From the NCBI GenBank assembly GCA_947625135.1, contig CANQNE010000022.1, forward strand, positions 1 through 40,579: 40,579 bases of DNA, written 5' to 3'. The position numbers and the translations under genes are program-made. This stretch comes from an uncultured Lachnospiraceae bacterium. GTDB taxonomy: Bacteria; Bacillota; Clostridia; Lachnospirales; Lachnospiraceae. Below the pieces are notes generated by a model. That model had not been told where the DNA came from, did not search any database, and saw nothing but the letters and a program-made list of their open reading frames with translations. Shown here piece by piece: positions 32,401 to 40,502 of the stretch (within the stretch, counting starts at the first letter, position 1; each line of letters begins with the position of its first letter).

Positions 32401-33486
32401 CTATAATACAATATTTCTTCGTTCCAGCACATCCGAAACCTTTACTACCTGACCGGTTTTGACGGCTTCGTCCATGGCTTCCATGACAGCCAGTGTATGG
32501 ATGCCCTCCTTCAGATCCGGCTTAGGCGTCTCGCCCCGCTGCAGGGCTTGTGCAAAATGCTCGATATAATTCTGATACTCTCCCGCATGATGACTCTCCT
32601 GCTCAAATCGGAAGAAATATTCATGGAGTTCGTCAAATGTCTGCAACCGGGCTGTCTTTTCCAGCGGCTGAAAATTCGTATAATATTTCAGTTTCGGGTA
32701 ACCTCCCTGACTGATGCCCTTTGTACCCCGCAGCGTACAGCTGATATTCTGCTGTACGGCGCTGCCCAGCGTGGGCGCGGCATATACGCCTGTCACAGAG
32801 GCAAATTTGCCGTTTTTGTCCTTCAGCAGAAATTTCAATGTATCCGGTACGTCCACGCCATAATCCTTTGTATTTTGGCTTGCCAGCCCGATCCCGTACA
32901 CCTCTTCAATGTTCGGCAGATACCACGCTGCCAGATCTACTGCATGGATCATAAAATTATACATCCATGAAAACCCCTTTGCATGACTCCAGTCTCTCTC
33001 CAGAAACCATCTGGAATCGCTGATGTAATGGGCTTCCAATGTGATCAGCTCCCCGTGCTTTCCAGCTTCATAATCCTGACGCTGCCGGCGCAGAGGTTCA
33101 AAATATCTGGAGCTTTGGCCTACAAAAACATACTTTCCAGACTTTTTCTGAGCCTCCAGCAAAGAATTTGCCTCATCCAGGGAGATCATCAGGGGTTTTG
33201 TGCAGATCACGTGCTTACCTGCCGCCAGCGCCATTTTGATATGGGCCGCATGCAGCTGGTCAGGCGTGTAGATCCCGATCACATCAATACGCTCATCTGC
33301 AAGCATTTCCTCATATTTTGTGGTATAACAATCTATCTGAAACTCCCGGCACCGCTCTTTGCACAGTTCCTCATTCAAATCACAGATACATCCCAGTTCC
33401 CAGTAAGGACTGCTCTGCACTGCAGAAATAATACTTCTGCCTTCTCCCAGTCCTAACACGCCCATACGCAGCTTATTCTGATTCAT
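32401..33486 (-). CDS. Gfo/Idh/MocA family oxidoreductase
   Basis: A 361-residue NAD(P)-dependent dehydrogenase. GVLGLGEGRS near the N terminus is the nucleotide-binding glycine motif, and VICTKPLMISLDEA corresponds to the family's EKP-type motif with the Lys retained and the Glu changed to Cys-Thr. HAVDLAAWYLP carries the catalytic His region. Family enzymes oxidise sugars, inositols and related polyols; the substrate cannot be told. It lies 79 bases after an AraC regulator on the same strand, suggesting a sugar-responsive operon. Confidence 0.9.
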   Translation of the reverse strand: MNQNKLRMGVLGLGEGRSIISAVQSSPYWELGCICDLNEELCKERCREFQIDCYTTKYEEMLADERIDVIGIYTPDQLHAAHIKMALAAGKHVICTKPLMISLDEANSLLEAQKKSGKYVFVGQSSRYFEPLRRQRQDYEAGKHGELITLEAHYISDSRWFLERDWSHAKGFSWMYNFMIHAVDLAAWYLPNIEEVYGIGLASQNTKDYGVDVPDTLKFLLKDKNGKFASVTGVYAAPTLGSAVQQNISCTLRGTKGISQGGYPKLKYYTNFQPLEKTARLQTFDELHEYFFRFEQESHHAGEYQNYIEHFAQALQRGETPKPDLKEGIHTLAVMEAMDEAVKTGQVVKVSDVLERRNIVL

Positions 33487-33565
33487 TATAATCTTGCTTC
33501 CTTTCCTGAGGCTTTCGCCCTTTATAAGGAAATATTACTATGATCAGGTCTGCCTGTCTTGCATC

Positions 33566-34426
33566 TTATTTCTGCAGATTTGTACGATCTTTCGATTTTC
33601 GATAGGCACTGGGCGTCATTTTCCATATTTTTTTGAACACCCGGTTAAAGTAAGCGCTGCTGTGGAACCCAGACTGCAGTGCGATCTCCAGAATACTGTC
33701 AGAAGTAGTCTTTAAAAGCACCGCCGCATGATTTACCCGCACCTGCTCAATGTAGTCAAACACCCGCATCTTCATGGTACAGGTAAAATACGAGGAAAAA
33801 TAGCTTTTGCCCATAGCGGCCTGCTCTGCCAGCTCCTCCAGCGTCAGTTCCCGGTCAAAGTGCCCATGGATATATTCAATGACGCTCCGTATCCTGGAGT
33901 AGCCCTGCAGCTGCATGCTGTCAGGTCTGGTGTCCCGGCTGCTTAAGCAATACCGGTTCAGATATCCCAAAAACATCAGCAGATTGGATTTTACCATCAA
34001 TTCCCATCCTGCCTCTCTGCCGGTATATTCCGCCGCCATCTGCTCCAGATGGCTCCTTAGCCGGTCATAAAAGGGACAGTCCTCTGCCACCATATTAGAA
34101 AAGGACATGCCGCGCTGAAAAAAGGAATTGAGGAATTCATACTCGGCAGGCCCGTTCAGAACAAACTCCGGAGCAAACACTACTACCAGCATCGTCAGAT
34201 TTCCGTCATGTATGGCCATGTGATGCTCCGCATTATTGATGATAAACAGATCGTTTTCATGAATGTGGTATGTGCGGTTTTCAATCAGGTAGTACCCGTT
34301 TCCCTTCAGGATCAGATTGATCTCCAGACAGTCGTGGCTGTGGATCATCACCTGCTTTGCGTTTGTCTCATACATTGCAAAGGGAATCCCATCCTCAAAC
34401 TGGATCTCTTCTTTTTTAAATGCCAT
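33566..34426 (-). CDS. AraC family transcriptional regulator
   Basis: A 286-residue protein with an N-terminal cupin sensor (MIHSHDCLEINLILKGNGYY is typical) and a C-terminal double helix-turn-helix: LTLEELAEQAAMGKSYFSSYF and SILEIALQSGFHSSAYFNRVF ending KKIWKMTPSAYRK. These regulators usually bind a sugar and activate neighbouring catabolic genes, here the Gfo/Idh/MocA gene. ATG at 34426 is chosen because GGAGGAACTTAC precedes it. Confidence 0.93.
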   Translation of the reverse strand: MAFKKEEIQFEDGIPFAMYETNAKQVMIHSHDCLEINLILKGNGYYLIENRTYHIHENDLFIINNAEHHMAIHDGNLTMLVVVFAPEFVLNGPAEYEFLNSFFQRGMSFSNMVAEDCPFYDRLRSHLEQMAAEYTGREAGWELMVKSNLLMFLGYLNRYCLSSRDTRPDSMQLQGYSRIRSVIEYIHGHFDRELTLEELAEQAAMGKSYFSSYFTCTMKMRVFDYIEQVRVNHAAVLLKTTSDSILEIALQSGFHSSAYFNRVFKKIWKMTPSAYRKSKDRTNLQK

Positions 34427-34530
34427 GTAAGTTCCTCCGATGTATCTTTTGCACAAGTCTACTTTGTTTTTACTTTTCTGTCAACCGGATGTGCAAAGTT
34501 TTGACTTTCCTCTCATCGTCAGGCGCCGGC

Positions 34531-35322
34531 CTAAGACAGCGTTACATCCAGTATCATCATGATCACAAATCCAATAAACAAACCGCAGGTTCCTTTTTTC
34601 TGGCTGCTCTTCGCCGCCTCCGGGATCAGTTCCTCTACCACAACATAAAACATGGCTCCCGCCGCCAGAGAAAGCAAAACAGGCATAAAATTGCGCAGTC
34701 TGCTTGCCGCCAGCACCGTAAGCACACCGAAGATCGGTTCCACGATCCCTGAAAGACTGCCGATCAAGAAGGCTTTTCCCGAAGAAAATCCTTCTTTTTT
34801 TAAAGGAAATGCGATCGCCGCCCCTTCCGGCAGATTCTGAATACCGATCCCTACTGCCAGCGCGATCGCCTGCGCATACAGGATGTGCCCGCCGTCCATG
34901 CCGGCCATGGCAAAGGCCATTCCCACAGCCATTCCCTCTGGAATATTGTGAAGTGTCACAGCCAGCACAAACAGCAGGGTTTCCTTTTTCAGAGGGGATT
35001 CTCCTTCACTCTGCTCATAACGCGCTTTTGTAAGCAGCAGATCCAGCCCATAAATCAGCAATCCTCCTGCAAAGAATCCCAGCGTGGTCACCATCCACGG
35101 CACCTGCCCCTGCTGCTTTGCCTCTTCGACGGCAGGGATCAGAAGCGACCATACAAGGGCCGCCATCATTACCCCGCCTGCAAATCCCATACAAATACTT
35201 TGTACTTTTTCCAGCATTTTTCCTTTAAAGCAAAAGATGATCCCTGAGCCCAGCACCGTCATAAAAAATGTAAATCCGGTGCCCAGCGCCGCTCCGCATA
35301 AAACCGGAAGCTCTATATTCAT
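34531..35322 (-). CDS. ZIP family metal transporter
   Basis: A 263-residue membrane protein with about eight helices. The two metal-binding helices are clear: VTLHNIPEGMAVG (helix IV) and GIQNLPEGAAIAF (helix V), where His/Asn and Glu coordinate zinc or iron; helix V has Gln-Asn in place of the usual His-Asn. A loop with charged residues (KARYEQSEGESPLKKE) follows helix III. The family imports divalent metals, often zinc. It starts after GGAGGAAATTT. Confidence 0.92.
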   Translation of the reverse strand: MNIELPVLCGAALGTGFTFFMTVLGSGIIFCFKGKMLEKVQSICMGFAGGVMMAALVWSLLIPAVEEAKQQGQVPWMVTTLGFFAGGLLIYGLDLLLTKARYEQSEGESPLKKETLLFVLAVTLHNIPEGMAVGMAFAMAGMDGGHILYAQAIALAVGIGIQNLPEGAAIAFPLKKEGFSSGKAFLIGSLSGIVEPIFGVLTVLAASRLRNFMPVLLSLAAGAMFYVVVEELIPEAAKSSQKKGTCGLFIGFVIMMILDVTLS

Positions 35323-35387
35323 AAATTTCCTCCGTCAATTCAGGCTGCTATATTAGAATACCCCTCTTCACAGCAATTTGTGACAAA

Positions 35388-35414
35388 ACAAAAAACGCAT
35401 CCCTTGTGGATGCG
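35388..35414 (-). terminator. intrinsic terminator of the holin-like gene
   Basis: CGCATCC-ACAAG-GGATGCG followed by TTTTTTG on the minus strand, 16 bases past the holin stop codon. Confidence 0.88.
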
Positions 35415-35429
35415 CGAAAACATTTTTGT

Positions 35430-35726
35430 TTATTTATCCTGTCGTTTGAACTGTTTTGTAATCTGATCGACATAAGTGCTAAGCCCTGCCACCAGTATTC
35501 CCTGCGTAACGGCTGTAAAAACCGCCATTGCCACGCTCTGGGCAGAAGAAATCCGGCTTGTCGCAAATACATAGATGGCACAAAGTACAATACCGATGGC
35601 ACCCAAGATAAAGGGAATGGTCCAGTTGGCAATTTTCTGTATTTTCTTTAACGCAATTCCGAGAAAATAGAGCACCACCGCCACGATCAGAAGCTCCGGT
35701 TTGACATATTTCATCAACTCCTCCAT
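35430..35726 (-). CDS. phage holin family protein
   Basis: A 98-residue protein with three hydrophobic segments (LLIVAVVLYFLGIALKKI, WTIPFILGAIGIVLCAIYVF, AMAVFTAVTQGILVAGL), matching Clostridial holin-like proteins (Phage_holin_5_2 type). No endolysin or other phage gene is next to it, so it is probably a domesticated or stand-alone gene in the chromosome. ATG at 35726 has AAAGGAGGGGAATTG upstream; the frame is open eight codons further. Confidence 0.8.
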   Translation of the reverse strand: MEELMKYVKPELLIVAVVLYFLGIALKKIQKIANWTIPFILGAIGIVLCAIYVFATSRISSAQSVAMAVFTAVTQGILVAGLSTYVDQITKQFKRQDK

Positions 35727-35873
35727 CAATTCCCCTCCTTTCGCATCCAAACTTCTACTACATTTGTATGAAAATGTAAAATATATGTGACTGGCAAAAT
35801 AATTTTGCCGCCGGTTTCATACTGCGCAATGCGTTTCCGATGCAAAATATTAAAAAATATATGGGGTAATAAC

Positions 35874-35901
35874 TTGATTTTCCAGAACATCGTGTTATAA
35901 T
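35874..35901 (+). promoter_or_regulatory. promoter of tRNA-Val
   Basis: TTGATT and TATAAT separated by 16 bases, ending 9 bases before the tRNA. Confidence 0.7.
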
Positions 35902-35910
35902 AGCAGTAAT

Positions 35911-35984
35911 GGAAGCATAGCTCAGCCGGGATGAGCGTTCGCCTCACACGCGAAAGGTCAGGAGTTCGAGCCTCCTTGCTTCCA
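35911..35984 (+). tRNA. tRNA-Val (anticodon CAC)
   Basis: Acceptor GGAAGCA/TGCTTCC, anticodon stem TTCGC/GCGAA with loop CTCACAC giving CAC, T-arm with GTTCGAG. CCA not encoded; a T-run follows immediately and probably ends transcription. Confidence 0.95.
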
Positions 35985-36017
35985 TTTTTTATGTTAAAAA
36001 TTGTCTGAATCTTTTTT

Positions 36018-36911
36018 CTATTCTACGACTTTTAAAATATTTCCATCACTTTCGATCATAATTTCTCCCAATTCATCCGTTCGCAGAATTTTTGCCCCGG
36101 TTTTTTCCAGTTTTTCCAGCACCTCATCATGGGGATGTCCATAACTGTTATCCTTCCCGCAGGAGATCACCGCCAACTCAGGATTCACCCTATTGAGAAA
36201 TGCCTGACCGGAGGAGCCGCTGCTGCCATGATGAGACACAATATAGAGATCTGCCTCCACATTTGTATCTGCCTCCAACAGTTCATCCTCTACAGTCATA
36301 GTAGAATCCCCGGCCAGATAAACAGACTGATTCCCGTGGCGGATCTTCAGCACAATGGAATAGTCATTTTCATCCTTGTACGTATCTGATAGAGGGCCCA
36401 ATACTTCGACCACAGCCGCGCCCACCGTGTAGCTGTCTCCCGGTTTTGGAGATTCTACTGTAAGGTTCTTTGCAAGCACAGCGTTTACAAAGGATTCATA
36501 TATCTTGGTATCATCTGTATAATCCGGCGCGATTACCCTGCTTACGGGGAAAGCATGCAAAATCCCAACAAGACCGGCAATATGGTCTGAATGATAATGA
36601 GATGCCACCATCAGATCCACCTGAGCAATACCATGGTCTTTCAGCCAGCCTACCACATAAGAAGAGGCTGCTTTGTCTCCGCCGTCATAAACCATGGTTT
36701 CGCCCTCGCTCTGGAAAACGACCGAAAGCCCCTCCCCCACGTCCAGCACTGTTATCTGAAGTCCTTCTATATCCACAGGCTCCGGCGCTGATTCTTCGTG
36801 CGGCAAGCCGGAAACCAGTCCGGAAATATCCAGTTGGCTTCCTGCTCCTACTGCAAGAATCATCAGTATCGTCAGCAGTCCGTATATGATTTTCTCCGTT
36901 CTTCGTTTCAT
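36018..36911 (-). CDS. membrane-anchored metallo-beta-lactamase-fold protein (ComEC/Rec2-like hydrolase)
   Basis: A 297-residue protein with an N-terminal signal anchor (IIYGLLTILMILAVGAG) and an MBL domain. The metal site is intact: ASHYHSDHIAG (HxHxDH), LAGDST (Asp), and IVSHHGSSGSSG (His). The gene resembles the C-terminal domain of ComEC and stand-alone ComEC/Rec2-like hydrolases of Clostridia, thought to act on nucleic acids or phosphoesters outside the membrane. ATG at 36911 has GGAGGGAATT upstream. Confidence 0.88.
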   Translation of the reverse strand: MKRRTEKIIYGLLTILMILAVGAGSQLDISGLVSGLPHEESAPEPVDIEGLQITVLDVGEGLSVVFQSEGETMVYDGGDKAASSYVVGWLKDHGIAQVDLMVASHYHSDHIAGLVGILHAFPVSRVIAPDYTDDTKIYESFVNAVLAKNLTVESPKPGDSYTVGAAVVEVLGPLSDTYKDENDYSIVLKIRHGNQSVYLAGDSTMTVEDELLEADTNVEADLYIVSHHGSSGSSGQAFLNRVNPELAVISCGKDNSYGHPHDEVLEKLEKTGAKILRTDELGEIMIESDGNILKVVE

Positions 36912-37101
36912 AATTCCCTCCAACTGAAGATACAACCTGCCCTGCCCATTATTCTGACAATATCATACAACGAATTTCACCGCTGGTCTACTGATTGTTC
37001 CGATAATCTTATTTTCCTTCTTTTATTAACAAATCGCTCGTGTGTAACAGCCGGGAGGGCGACTGCCATCCGTCCTGAGTCTTGACAGGAGGGTGAGGCT
37101 T

Positions 37102-37179
37102 ATGAGTACATAGGAGGAATTTACGGTCATTTTGGCCGTGGCAATGCTCATTGTTATTATTCTGAATTATAAAAAATAA
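37102..37179 (+). pseudogene. holin-like toxin locus, copy 1, TAG at codon 4
   Basis: The frame reads M-S-T, then TAG (37111-37113), then EEFTVILAVAMLIVIILNYK and a terminal Lys before TAA. Without the TAG this is a 25-residue hydrophobic peptide like the putative holin-like toxins of Firmicutes type I toxin-antitoxin loci. The TAG is part of TAGGAGGAA, a strong Shine-Dalgarno sequence, so a start just downstream (TTG at 37132) is possible. A GC-rich leader of about 75 bases is conserved with copy 2. A terminator follows at 37178. Confidence 0.5.
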
Positions 37180-37223
37180 GCAAGCCGCCTTGTCTCTTGG
37201 CTGGAGCAGGCAGCTTGCTTTTT
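37178..37223 (+). terminator. terminator of holin-like locus copy 1
   Basis: AAGCAAGC-C-GCCT and AGGC-A-GCTTGCTT form a strong hairpin followed by TTT. It overlaps the stop codon of the small frame and would also work on the minus strand. Confidence 0.78.
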
Positions 37224-37344
37224 AAGTAACTGTTTTTTTCACCGGAGCGGATAGATTTTCCTTTGCCAAATCAACTGCAGAGGATCATTTGCAGCATGAG
37301 GCTGGTGTCTGGTCTGAGATTATCATGTACTCCTTGATCTGATA

Positions 37345-37629
37345 TTATACATCATCGTCAAGCAGATCCCTCATCATTTGATCAACGTCAGTATAGGTCT
37401 TTCCAAGATCGGGATTGCTTTTCATTTTTTTTACTTCCTGAAGAGCGTCCATTGTTTCATCATTGGGAACAGGCGCTCCAACTCGAAAAGGTATGGCCTG
37501 CTCACGAACTGCCTGACGAAGAAACATATTGACCGCCGTACTGAGATTTAATCCCAAATTTTCAAACAAAACCTGAGATTCCTTCTTTAAGTCAGTATCA
37601 ATCTTTATGTTTGTACTAACAGTAGACAT
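37345..37629 (-). CDS. RelB/DinJ family antitoxin, toxin partner absent
   Basis: A 94-residue ribbon-helix-helix antitoxin: STNIKIDTDLKKESQVLFENLGLNL then STAVNMFLRQAVREQAIPF, the RelB/DinJ consensus. The C terminus (DLGKTYTDVDQMMRDLLDD) is the usual toxin-neutralising region. A toxin gene is expected directly downstream on the same strand, but only a good ribosome binding site and ATG at 37326 with 13 codons before TGA are present. So it is an orphan or the toxin has been deleted. Confidence 0.87.
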   Translation of the reverse strand: MSTVSTNIKIDTDLKKESQVLFENLGLNLSTAVNMFLRQAVREQAIPFRVGAPVPNDETMDALQEVKKMKSNPDLGKTYTDVDQMMRDLLDDDV

Positions 37630-37936
37630 AAGACATCCTCCTTTCGCAACTATTATATGCTTATTGTACCCACGATATCAAACTAATTACATAATGCAAT
37701 TTTGAGCGTTTCAATAATTGATAGGTTCTTGCAATAGCATGTTCCACACTTCTGTTAGGACGAAAGCAGTTAAACCCCGGTAATCAATCTTGATGTCTGG
37801 TATGTCTGTCTTTCGGTAAGGTCAACTAAAACAGATTGCTTATATTTTTTCTCCACCACCGCCGTGTTGCCCACAGGCAGGAATCATTGACTTTTTTATC
37901 AGTCTCAGTAAATGATCGGGCCCATGATGTCATCTA

Positions 37937-38056
37937 TTATACCATTGTCAGCATATCAGCGTAACCCGTCTGGGTCAGAATGTCCCGGATAGTCTCGTTG
38001 GCCCCGGACACGGACACGCGGCCCGGCTGTACCGCCTTGATCATCATCAGCAGCAC
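37937..38056 (-). pseudogene. 3' remnant of a STAS-domain (anti-anti-sigma factor) gene
   Basis: Forty codons read VLLMMIKAVQPGRVSVSGAN then ETIRDILTQTGYADMLTMV and stop, matching the last third of STAS-domain anti-sigma factor antagonists. Upstream the frame closes within five codons, and a different frame (EQYDKLLAALDNFVG) appears, so two fragments seem fused by deletion. Clearly non-functional if the match is right. Confidence 0.45.
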
Positions 38057-38140
38057 CCACAAAATTATCTAATGCTGCTAGAAGCTTATCATATTGTTCT
38101 CACCCTGTCAACGCGAAGCCCGCCGTTTCTATAGATTCTT

Positions 38141-38337
38141 TGTAGGATTACAATTCATGTAGGATTGCAATACATCTGTTACAACTGAATAATTAAAAGA
38201 CGAAGATACCCCTTCTGTGTTATACTTTCATCGCCAAACAAAATCCAACTCAGAAAAAAGGTATCTCCGTATGGCTAGTATAATACAGGACATACGATTT
38301 CGCCTATCCCTGATCCGTTACGCAGATAAATATGGTT
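38141..38337 (+). mobile_element. left-end remnant of an IS (IS481-like)
   Basis: Begins with TGTAGGATTACAAT, repeated nearly exactly 18 bases later as TGTAGGATTGCAAT, as in terminal repeats of an IS. ATG at 38271 starts MASIIQDIRFRLSLIRYADKYG, like the N terminus of IS481-type transposases; homology then stops abruptly and the integrase leader begins, in the same frame. The family assignment is from memory of similar transposases. Confidence 0.45.
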
Positions 38338-38387
38338 GTAGGTTTATTTGGCGCTGTTTTTATACCCATTTTAAGGAGGATGATACT

Positions 38388-39488
38388 ATGGCAAAAGCAA
38401 AGTACAAAAAAGGAAAGGACGGCTATTTTCAGGCGCGAGTATGGAACGGGAACTATGTGAACGGCAAAAAACAGTATGTTTCTATCCGCTCAAAAATTAG
38501 TAGTAAAGATCTGGAGAACAAAGTTAATGAACATAACCAGAAACTGAAGGAGCGGAAGTATGTAAAGTTAACAGACATAACCTTTTGTGAATATTCTGAT
38601 CTTTGGTTGAATCTATACAAATCCGGGAAAGGTAAAAATACACAGGCAATGTATAGAAATACCATCGAAAAGCACTTTTCTGCCATTTCTAATGTGCGAT
38701 TAGATCAGATATCCAGGACGCATTACCAGATACTTATCAACAACGCGCAGGGACATGAACGTACCCAGCAGCTTATTAAGATGACATTTAAGCAAGTTAT
38801 AAGATCCGCTATTTCAGACAAGTATGTTGCCCCGAACGTATTAAGCGATATTTTTGATAATGTAGACCCGATAAGATATAAACCGCAGGAAAAACGTCCT
38901 CTCGCCCAGTATGAAAAACATGCGATATTCAAAGCCGATTTTTCGGATCAGGACAGAGCGTTTGTTTATATTCTGTACGGTTGCGGCCTGCGCCGCGGGG
39001 AAGCGCTTGCGCTGACACGATTTAATATAGATCTTCTGCGCAGGACGATAAATGTGCAAAATGCGATTGCCTATGACAAAAACACGCCCTATCTCAAAGG
39101 GCCGAAAACAGAAAATGGATTCCGAACAGTCCCAATTCCGTCAAAGATATTTTCGGTAATAGATGACTATGTGAAAAATCTGCATCAGGAAAAATTATTT
39201 CCTATGAGTGACGGTGGATGGAAAACCAAAAGCAGCTATGACAAGATGTGGGCAAGGATCCTTCGCAAGATTCAGGCGCAAAGCAAAGAGCCGGTTGTCG
39301 ATCTGACCGCTCATGTTTTCAGGCATAACTACTGCACGAACCTGTGTTATCAGATACCAACCATCTCTATAAAGAAAATTGCTGAGCTGATGGGCGATAC
39401 AGAAAAGATGGTAATAGAGGTCTATAATCATATTGTATTGGAAAAGGAAAATGCGGAAAAAGCCGTAAACGCTGCTTTAAATTTCTGA
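38388..39488 (+). CDS. tyrosine recombinase/integrase (second element)
   Basis: A 366-residue integrase. N-terminal AP2-like arm domain (DGYFQARVWNGNYVNGKKQYVSIR... as short repeats of that fold), core-binding domain (about 70-165), then the catalytic domain with Arg in GCGLRRGEALAL, HVFRHNYCT (HxxR) and Tyr in VIEVYNHI. The usual LGH is MGD, so the third-box His is replaced by Asp. ATG at 38388 has AAGGAGGATGATACT upstream; the frame runs 57 codons further into IS sequence and should not be used. Its 3' end is duplicated at 39855. Confidence 0.92.
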   Translation: MAKAKYKKGKDGYFQARVWNGNYVNGKKQYVSIRSKISSKDLENKVNEHNQKLKERKYVKLTDITFCEYSDLWLNLYKSGKGKNTQAMYRNTIEKHFSAISNVRLDQISRTHYQILINNAQGHERTQQLIKMTFKQVIRSAISDKYVAPNVLSDIFDNVDPIRYKPQEKRPLAQYEKHAIFKADFSDQDRAFVYILYGCGLRRGEALALTRFNIDLLRRTINVQNAIAYDKNTPYLKGPKTENGFRTVPIPSKIFSVIDDYVKNLHQEKLFPMSDGGWKTKSSYDKMWARILRKIQAQSKEPVVDLTAHVFRHNYCTNLCYQIPTISIKKIAELMGDTEKMVIEVYNHIVLEKENAEKAVNAALNF

Positions 39489-39509
39489 TACGAAAATGAT
39501 ACATTGATA
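39451..39509 (+). repeat. direct repeat, copy A (integrase 3' end)
   Basis: The last 12 codons of the integrase and 21 bases beyond are repeated 404 bases downstream at 39855-39913 with about five differences. This is the intact copy. Confidence 0.9.
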
Positions 39510-39648
39510 CAAAATCACATGGTACTTTACCCAAATATTCTTTTTTCATTCTGACATTCATGTGATATAGTAATATCTATAGTATGCTTAACCGGACAGC
39601 CGGGGAACGTGCAGTCATCCGCTCTTATCCTGTGGAGGGGTAAGGCTT

Positions 39649-39789
39649 ATGAGCACATAGGAGGAATTTACAACAATTCTGACTGTTGGTCTGCTAATTG
39701 TTGCAATTCTAAATTTGAAAAATAAGAAATATATTTTATTTCCAGTCGAATTACAATACCCTTTTTCAAACATGAACAGCCAATCATAG
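39649..39789 (+). pseudogene. holin-like toxin locus, copy 2, TAG at codon 4
   Basis: The frame is M-S-T-TAG, then EEFTTILTVGLLIVAILNLK and NKKY, again with TAGGAGGAA at codon 4. It then runs on 20 codons into unrelated sequence before a stop, so the 3' end is altered. The leader (ACAGCCGG...GTCATCCG...TAAGGCTTATGAGCACATAG) is clearly homologous to copy 1. It lies between the two integrase-end repeats. Confidence 0.5.
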
Positions 39790-39854
39790 ATTGCATTTCC
39801 AGATATATGTGTTCAACCCAAAATCAAGATGTCTGAAAATCCGCAACAGATTGT

Positions 39855-39913
39855 ATGCGGAAAAAGCCGTAAACGCTGCCATCAATTTCTGATACGAAAA
39901 TGATACATTGATA
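39855..39913 (+). repeat. direct repeat, copy B (remnant of another integrase 3' end)
   Basis: Encodes AEKAVNAAINF-stop, almost identical to the end of the integrase (AEKAVNAALNF), followed by the same TACGAAAATGATACATTGAT. The upstream sequence is unrelated, so it is a leftover of a second, related integrase gene or a recombination scar. Confidence 0.85.
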
Positions 39914-39974
39914 TGAAAATGATATATTTTTTTTGGCTTACTTGGGGCTACTTGAGACAACAGCCGCAAAAAGC

Positions 39975-40019
39975 AAAAACGGCGCAAACCCTTGGAAATA
40001 AAGGATTTGCGCTGTTTTT
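39975..40019 (-). terminator. terminator of the tRNA cluster
   Basis: AAAACGGCGCAAACCC and GGATTTGCGCTGTTTT pair imperfectly over 16 positions around an 11-base loop; T-runs on both sides make it bidirectional. It lies 6 bases past the tRNA-Lys gene on the minus strand. Confidence 0.88.
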
Positions 40020-40024
40020 GTCAA

Positions 40025-40097
40025 TGAGCGTGGGGGGTCTCGAACCCCCGACAACTTGATTAAAAGTCAAGTGCTCTACCTACTGAGCTACACACCC
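40025..40097 (-). tRNA. tRNA-Lys (anticodon UUU)
   Basis: Acceptor GGGTGTG/CACGCTC (two G-T pairs), anticodon stem CTTGA/TCAAG with loop CTTTTAA giving UUU, T-loop GTTCGAG. Last gene of the minus-strand cluster. Confidence 0.96.
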
Positions 40098-40134
40098 ATA
40101 ATTTATTTAAAAAGGAAATTTCCTGCATGCCCAA

Positions 40135-40206
40135 CTGGGCTAGCTGGATTCGAACCAGCGAATGCAGGAGTCAAAGTCCTGTGCCTTACCGCTTGGCGAT
40201 AGCCCA
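40135..40206 (-). tRNA. tRNA-Gln (anticodon UUG)
   Basis: Acceptor TGGGCTA/TAGCCCA, loop CTTTGAC between CAGGA/TCCTG giving UUG, discriminator G as usual for Gln. Confidence 0.96.
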
Positions 40207-40223
40207 TCAACTAATTCGAAAAA

Positions 40224-40298
40224 GGTGGATAGAGGGACTCGAACCCTCGGCCTCCAGAGCCACAATCTGGCGCGCTAGCCAACTGCGCCATACCCACC
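40224..40298 (-). tRNA. tRNA-His (anticodon GUG)
   Basis: Acceptor GTGGGTA/TATCCAC with an extra encoded G at position -1 and discriminator C, the identity pair for His. Loop TTGTGGC between CCAGA/TCTGG gives GUG. Confidence 0.96.
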
Positions 40299-40304
40299 GT
40301 AAAA

Positions 40305-40378
<74 letters not shown>

Positions 40379-40415
40379 ACTCTGTATCGCATCCGGCACT
40401 CCGTTGCAATACAAA

Positions 40416-40486
40416 AGCGGGTGATGGGAATCGAACCCACGTATCTAGCTTGGAAGGCTAGTGTTCTACCATTGAACTACACCCGC
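40416..40486 (-). tRNA. tRNA-Gly (anticodon UCC)
   Basis: Acceptor GCGGGTG/CACCCGC, loop CTTCCAA between CTAGC/GCTAG gives UCC; short 71-base form typical for Gly. Confidence 0.96.
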
Positions 40487-40502
40487 GCACATTATAAAAT
40501 TA

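Larger units (their letters stand above)
37630..38387. other. 758-base region of gene debris between antitoxin and integrase
   Basis: Contains the relB promoter region, a decayed STAS-domain gene end (37937-38056), and an IS left end (38141-38337). Between 37690 and 37930 short open stretches on the minus strand exist but are broken by stops and I recognise none. Confidence 0.6.

Noticed and set aside
35430-35726. Prophage lysis cassette
   Set aside because: The holin-like gene has no endolysin or structural phage genes near it; neighbours are housekeeping genes.
37690-37930. Minus-strand open stretch ending LTERQTYQTSRLITGV
   Set aside because: Stops in all frames upstream and no recognisable family; treated as debris.
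38217-38387. N-terminal extension of the second integrase
   Set aside because: The sequence belongs to an IS transposase start; a strong ribosome binding site precedes ATG at 38388.
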